Origin: Lineus longissimus | Taxonomy: Eukaryota; Nemertea; Pilidiophora; Heteronemertea; Lineidae | Assembly: GCF_910592395.1 (NCBI RefSeq) | Contig: NC_088319.1 | Coordinates: 16,060,001-16,120,000 of the forward strand | Length of the DNA: 60,000 bases | Reading direction: 5' to 3' | Part shown: positions 59,973 to 60,000 of the stretch, in pieces | Layout of the letters: each line of letters starts with the position of its first letter | How positions within the stretch are numbered: position 1 is the first letter of the stretch | Translations under genes and position numbers: made by a program | Notes under the pieces: model-generated | The model's database searches: none | The model's input: only the letters and a program-made list of their open reading frames with translations | What the model was told of the DNA's origin: nothing

Positions 59973-60000
59973 AGGACGGGTTCCAGTCTACAGAGAATGG

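Noticed and set aside
18000-60000. CRISPR array, operon or other prokaryotic system
   Set aside because: The DNA is animal nuclear; the repeats here are tandem duplications or transposon-like and lack regular spacers.

Overview
The window is animal nuclear DNA, most likely from a marine invertebrate. It carries intron-rich genes with GT-AG splice sites, a cilium gene (CFAP74), tRNA-derived SINE pieces, fold-back elements and a strong excess of the palindrome TACATGTA. The species cannot be named. Lophotrochozoans, hemichordates and amphioxus all remain possible; this is inference from style, not from a marker gene.

Genes are confined to the first 18 kb. On the minus strand, positions 1 to 4549 hold the first 897 codons of CFAP74, an axonemal central-apparatus protein, in eleven exons whose phases all join cleanly; the gene runs off the left edge. 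About 0.9 kb upstream of its start codon is a compact promoter-like cluster: a perfect palindromic RFX-type X-box directly followed by TCTCGCGAGA (BANP/CpG-island motif). Next, also on the minus strand, is an apparently secreted PAN/Apple-type protein of unknown function (6175 to about 7765, possibly with a first exon at about 9245-9487). On the plus strand follow a nodulin-like/NFD4-like major facilitator transporter (9612-12249, three exons, 523 aa) and a divergent class A-like seven-helix receptor with a very long C-terminal tail (13771-17858, five exons, 974 aa).

From 18 to 60 kb I find no gene I can defend. This part is intergenic or intronic and is filled with structured repeats: near-perfect fold-back elements (18.4, 34.1, 36.6 kb), local tandem duplications (19.4, 27.7, 27.9-28.3, 43.0-43.7, 53.1-53.5 kb), a dispersed family with four copies (37.5, 42.6, 44.9, 57.9 kb), a second dispersed pair (27.4 and 36.4 kb), a tRNA-derived SINE with a TATCAG tail (51.8-52.06 kb), and retroelement-like tails (50.2, 56.0, 58.6 kb). 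A few open frames with protein-like composition (22.8, 23.4, 30.3, 38.7, 48.1, 53.1 and 59.4-60.0 kb) are listed at low confidence as possible orphan exons or decayed element ORFs.

The genes do not form a pathway; each appears to be an independent transcription unit. The one promoter whose logic is readable is that of CFAP74, where an RFX site fits a motile-cilium gene.
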